Positions 61,408 through 64,000 of a stretch of 64,000 bases of DNA are shown here, piece after piece. The stretch is taken from positions 3,720,001 through 3,784,000 of the forward strand of contig NZ_CP173678.1 in assembly GCF_051903925.1 (NCBI RefSeq), given 5' to 3'. The stretch's first letter is position 1. Every line of letters begins with the position of its first letter. The translations under genes were made by a program, and so were the position numbers. The stretch comes from G051903925 sp051903925. GTDB lineage: Bacteria; Pseudomonadota; Alphaproteobacteria; Zavarziniales; Zavarziniaceae. The notes beneath the pieces are model-generated. The model searched no databases. It saw only the letters and a program-made list of their open reading frames with translations, and had not been told where the DNA came from.

Positions 61408-61734
61408 ATGTACATCGCCATGAACCGGTTCAAGGTCCTGAAGGACGCCACGGACGAGTTCGAGGCGGTCTGGCTGGGGCGGGAAACCTTCCTGAACGAG
61501 ACACCGGGCTTTGTCGAGTTCCACATGCTGCGGGGGCCGGAGCGCGAGGATCACGTCCTCTACTCCTCTCACACGGTGTGGTCGTCGAAGCAGGACTTCG
61601 AGGCCTGGACCCGTTCGGAGCAGTTCCGCAAGGCACATTCCCGGGCGCCCGCCAGCCGCCCCCTGACCCTGGGCCATCCCCAGTTCGAAGGGTTCGAGGT
61701 GATCCAGACCGTGGCGCGCTCCGCCGCGGCCTGA
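61408..61734 (+). CDS. ABM-domain protein (antibiotic biosynthesis monooxygenase / heme-degrading type)
   Basis: Small ferredoxin-fold protein of 108 residues. M-Y-I-A-M-N-R-F-K-V, the W near residue 22, T-P-G-F-V-E-F-H-M-L, and Y-S-S-H-T-V-W-S-S-K-Q-D-F-E-A-W are characteristic of the ABM/IsdG-like family, some of which degrade haem while others act on quinones or have unknown roles. No haem-uptake genes are near. AGGAGC lies seven bases before the ATG at 61408. It stands alone between the broken methyltransferase and the Wzi-like gene. Confidence 0.82.
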   Translation: MYIAMNRFKVLKDATDEFEAVWLGRETFLNETPGFVEFHMLRGPEREDHVLYSSHTVWSSKQDFEAWTRSEQFRKAHSRAPASRPLTLGHPQFEGFEVIQTVARSAAA

Positions 61735-61877
61735 ATATCCATCCTGTACCGCCATCCAGAGCCGCCATCTGGCACGGCGGAGCCACAGCGACGGCCGCGC
61801 CGGCCGGGGGGACAGCCTGACGCCTTGACCCGGACGCGCCCCACCCCGACGATGCGGCGCAGGAACAGAGGGGGCAT

Positions 61878-63380
61878 TTGCGCGTGCGCGTTCGGATTCG
61901 GTTGGCTGCTGCGACCTGTGCCCTCCTGCTTGGCCTGCCCGCAGCCCTTGTGACCGAGAGCCGGCCGGCCCAGGCCTCGCCCTGGGCCGAGGTGGGCGAC
62001 GACGGCCTGCGCTCCGATATCGAGATGCTGGCGGCGTTCGGACTGGTCGACGACATGACGACCGTCTGGCCCCTGCCCTGGGCCGGCATCCTGCGCCGGC
62101 TTGAGAACACGCAGATCGGCTGGCTGCCCGCCCACGTGGAGCAGGCGGCGCGGCGCGTGCGCGACCGCGCCAAGCGGGAACTGGCGCCTGGCGTCCGGAT
62201 CGGCGCCCTGGCCGGCGTCACCAACCGGCCCGCCGTCGTGCGCGATTTCGGCGCCGGCAACCGCGCCGACTACGAGGCCCAGGTCAGCCTGGAATTCACC
62301 GGCGCCAGCACGGCGGGCCGCCTGCGCCTGGGCGGCCAGGGCATGTTCGGCGACGATCGCGGCCGCATCATGCCCGACGGCAGCTTCCTGGCGCAGGCCA
62401 TTGGCGGCATGGTCGTCTATGGCGGTTACATGTCCCATTGGTGGGGACCGGGCCAGATCTCGGCCCTGTCGCTTTCGAACAATGCCCGGCCCTTCCCGCA
62501 TGTCGGCATAGCCCGGCGCGACACCGCTCCGTTCGAATCGCCCTGGCTGTCCTGGCTGGGTCCCTGGCAGGCCGAGTTCTTCTTTGGCCTGCTGGATGGC
62601 GACCGCATCGTGGCGGACACCTACTACAATGGCCTGCGCTTCTCGTTCAGCCCGGTCGAGGGACTGGAGATCGGCCTGTCGCGCACCCAGATGCTGTGCG
62701 GCGACGGCAAGCGGTGCGATCCCTTCGGCACCTATTTCGACCTGGCGAACGACAGCAACAACATCAACGACACCAACGATCAGGGCACGATCGACATCAA
62801 GTACGCGACCCATGTCGGGGACTATGCCGTCTCGGCCTATGGCCAGATCATGAACGAGGATTCGAACCCGATCGACAATTCGGGCAGCAGCTACCTGGTC
62901 GGCGGCAGCATCTGGGGCCCGGCCTGGGACGACGGCGCGATGTTCCGCCTGACCATGGAGTATTCGGACACCCGCGCGACCGAGGACCTGTTCAGCTTCG
63001 GCAGCCGCTTCGGCTTCTATGCCTATAACAATGCGACCTATCCCGACGGCATGCGCTATCGCGGCCGGACGCTGGGCCACAGCCTGGATTCGGAATCACA
63101 GCTGTTCAGCATCCAGGGCACGCTCGTCGACCTGCGCGGCTGGCGCTACCAGCTGACCTACCACCATGCCAGCATCGCCTCGAACGAGCGGCGACTGCAG
63201 CCGTTCTTCACCAATGTGGTCACGACCCAGCCGGTGACGATCAATCTGGTCGAGTCCAAGGTGGTCTTTCCCGTGGGCGCGACCGAGGTCACGCTGATCG
63301 GCCGCGTCCAGGACGACCAGCCCCGCCCCCGCGACGGGGCAGAAGCCTCGATCGAGGGGCGCTTCAGCTACAATTTCTGA
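61878..63380 (+). CDS. Wzi-family outer-membrane protein (capsule assembly)
   Basis: Exported beta-barrel of 500 residues. A signal peptide (about 1-32, S-R-P-A-Q-A-S) is followed by a helical region and then many amphipathic strands. The Wzi signature near residues 178-200 reads W-G-P-G-Q-I-S-A-L-S-L-S-N-N-A-R-P-F-P, followed by W-L-G-P-W-Q-A-E-F-F. The barrel ends in phenylalanine (F-S-Y-N-F), as needed for insertion. Such lectin-like proteins help hold capsule at the cell surface. TTG 61878 has GAGGGGG upstream; GTG 61884 is an alternative. The gene is followed by the nitroreductase-like one. Confidence 0.88.
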   Translation: MRVRVRIRLAAATCALLLGLPAALVTESRPAQASPWAEVGDDGLRSDIEMLAAFGLVDDMTTVWPLPWAGILRRLENTQIGWLPAHVEQAARRVRDRAKRELAPGVRIGALAGVTNRPAVVRDFGAGNRADYEAQVSLEFTGASTAGRLRLGGQGMFGDDRGRIMPDGSFLAQAIGGMVVYGGYMSHWWGPGQISALSLSNNARPFPHVGIARRDTAPFESPWLSWLGPWQAEFFFGLLDGDRIVADTYYNGLRFSFSPVEGLEIGLSRTQMLCGDGKRCDPFGTYFDLANDSNNINDTNDQGTIDIKYATHVGDYAVSAYGQIMNEDSNPIDNSGSSYLVGGSIWGPAWDDGAMFRLTMEYSDTRATEDLFSFGSRFGFYAYNNATYPDGMRYRGRTLGHSLDSESQLFSIQGTLVDLRGWRYQLTYHHASIASNERRLQPFFTNVVTTQPVTINLVESKVVFPVGATEVTLIGRVQDDQPRPRDGAEASIEGRFSYNF

Positions 63381-63538
63381 AGCCACGTCCGCACAGGTCC
63401 GGACGGCGCGCCATCGGGTCACAGTGCCTTTTGCGCGCCGTCGCCGCTTCAGTGGCACCCTGCATTGCCATTTCCGCGCAACGGCCTCGCAGCCCGGGTG
63501 ACGCATACAGTCGACGTGCCCAGTCAAGGACCGCCCGC

Positions 63539-64000
63539 ATGTCCCGTTTTCGCAATCTCCGGATCACCCGCCTCGTCCTGTGCTGGCTCAAGGCGCTGCG
63601 CTGGACGTGGTACTACACCGCGACGTCCGGTGCGTTCGTGCGGGGCTACAACAAGGACACGGCGCGCGCCTGGATCATGCGCGAGGCGCACACGATCGAA
63701 AAGGGCCTGGGCCTGCCCAACCCGCGCCCCTTCTTCGGCAAGGGCAAGATCCAGCACCTGCGCCACTATATCGGCCTGAGCCTGGCCACGCCCGAGAATG
63801 CCGGGGCCATCGCCATCGGCCATGGCGTGCTGCGCAGCTATGTCGACTGGCACCGCGGCATCCAGGAAAGCAACCCGGACGTGGAGCAGATCGACCGCGA
63901 CATGCGTGGCTGCAACGCGGATGGCTCGCTGGGCGGGACGGTGCCCCTGCGGGACGATTACAGCGACCAGGACCGCGTGCTCTACGACGACATGGTCACG
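63539..64000 (+). CDS. Nitroreductase-like protein, 5' part (runs off the window)
   Basis: Open frame from ATG 63539 to the last base, 154 codons without a stop. AAGGA lies eight bases upstream. Residues about 45-66 contain W-I-M-R-E-A-H-T-I-E-K-G-L and L-P-N-P-R-P-F-F-G-K-G-K, a long N-terminal region I know from nitroreductase-fold proteins encoded in exopolysaccharide clusters. The catalytic FMN domain would follow beyond the window. Together with the Wzi gene it suggests a capsule or EPS locus to the right. Identification is tentative; the 3' part is needed. Confidence 0.55.
   Translation, partial: MSRFRNLRITRLVLCWLKALRWTWYYTATSGAFVRGYNKDTARAWIMREAHTIEKGLGLPNPRPFFGKGKIQHLRHYIGLSLATPENAGAIAIGHGVLRSYVDWHRGIQESNPDVEQIDRDMRGCNADGSLGGTVPLRDDYSDQDRVLYDDMVT

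Overview
The window is a 64 kb stretch of a high-GC chromosome from an alphaproteobacterium, most probably of the Rhodospirillales in the broad sense. The evidence is a divK-pleD pair, an EipB-type periplasmic protein, an HWE/HisKA_2 histidine kinase, a class GAAC-N7-GAAC LexA-type box, a non-catalytic PyrC' behind pyrB, and the run topA-rnr-DUF983-NUDIX-rpmG, which I know from that group. Coding density is high and most genes are ordinary chromosomal ones. I see no tRNA, rRNA, insertion sequence, phage or CRISPR array.

Layout. 0-5.5 kb: MATE exporter, Sel1 protein, then pyrB, pyrC', plsY and a macrodomain gene. 5.6-8 kb: GH13 alpha-glucosidase, a YjbR protein and a divergent cupin. 8-16.6 kb: dprA, topA, rnr, DUF983, two tandem NUDIX genes, rpmG. 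16.7-20.9 kb: a small aromatic-ring catabolic operon (extradiol dioxygenase, FAH-fold hydrolase, FAD monooxygenase, TetR regulator) with a visible promoter and operator. 20.9-25.5 kb: a PepSY-like proline-rich exported protein divergent from an OmpR-type two-component system, then pleD and divK on the minus strand. 25.6-33.5 kb: DUF3572, HAD, ROK kinase, dinB, eipB, a 2-hydroxyacid dehydrogenase, a diguanylate cyclase behind a sigma-54 promoter, an ureohydrolase and ndk. 33.6-39.2 kb: ABC-F protein, HWE kinase, then holC and pepA on the minus strand. 39.6-50.5 kb: an envelope operon (GT39 glycosyltransferase, PAP2 phosphatase, lptF, lptG, lptD, surA, pdxA, rsmA) and a metallo-beta-lactamase-fold gene. 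50.5-52 kb: gmk and yicC. 52.1-52.4 kb: a short transcript locus encoding a 24-residue peptide. 52.6-64 kb: a hybrid kinase-like sensor with a degenerate MHYT domain, an HD-domain protein, DUF1003, two tandem esterases, a cyanide-insensitive-type bd oxidase with its small DUF2474 subunit, a methyltransferase broken by one amber codon, an ABM-domain protein, a Wzi-family outer-membrane protein and the start of a nitroreductase-like gene that runs off the window.

Functional threads. Second-messenger control is represented by PleD (c-di-GMP, cell cycle) and a second diguanylate cyclase that looks RpoN-dependent. The 39.6-48 kb operon joins lipid A/LPS decoration and export genes with the outer-membrane chaperone SurA. 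The right end (Wzi, nitroreductase-like) suggests that a capsule or exopolysaccharide locus continues beyond base 64000.

The items most worth checking are the perfect sigma-54 promoter before the diguanylate cyclase, the 24-residue peptide/RNA locus at 52.2 kb, the operator-promoter arrangement of the aromatic operon, the LexA-type box in front of dprA, and the amber-interrupted methyltransferase. All functions are read from sequence motifs by eye; no database search was run.
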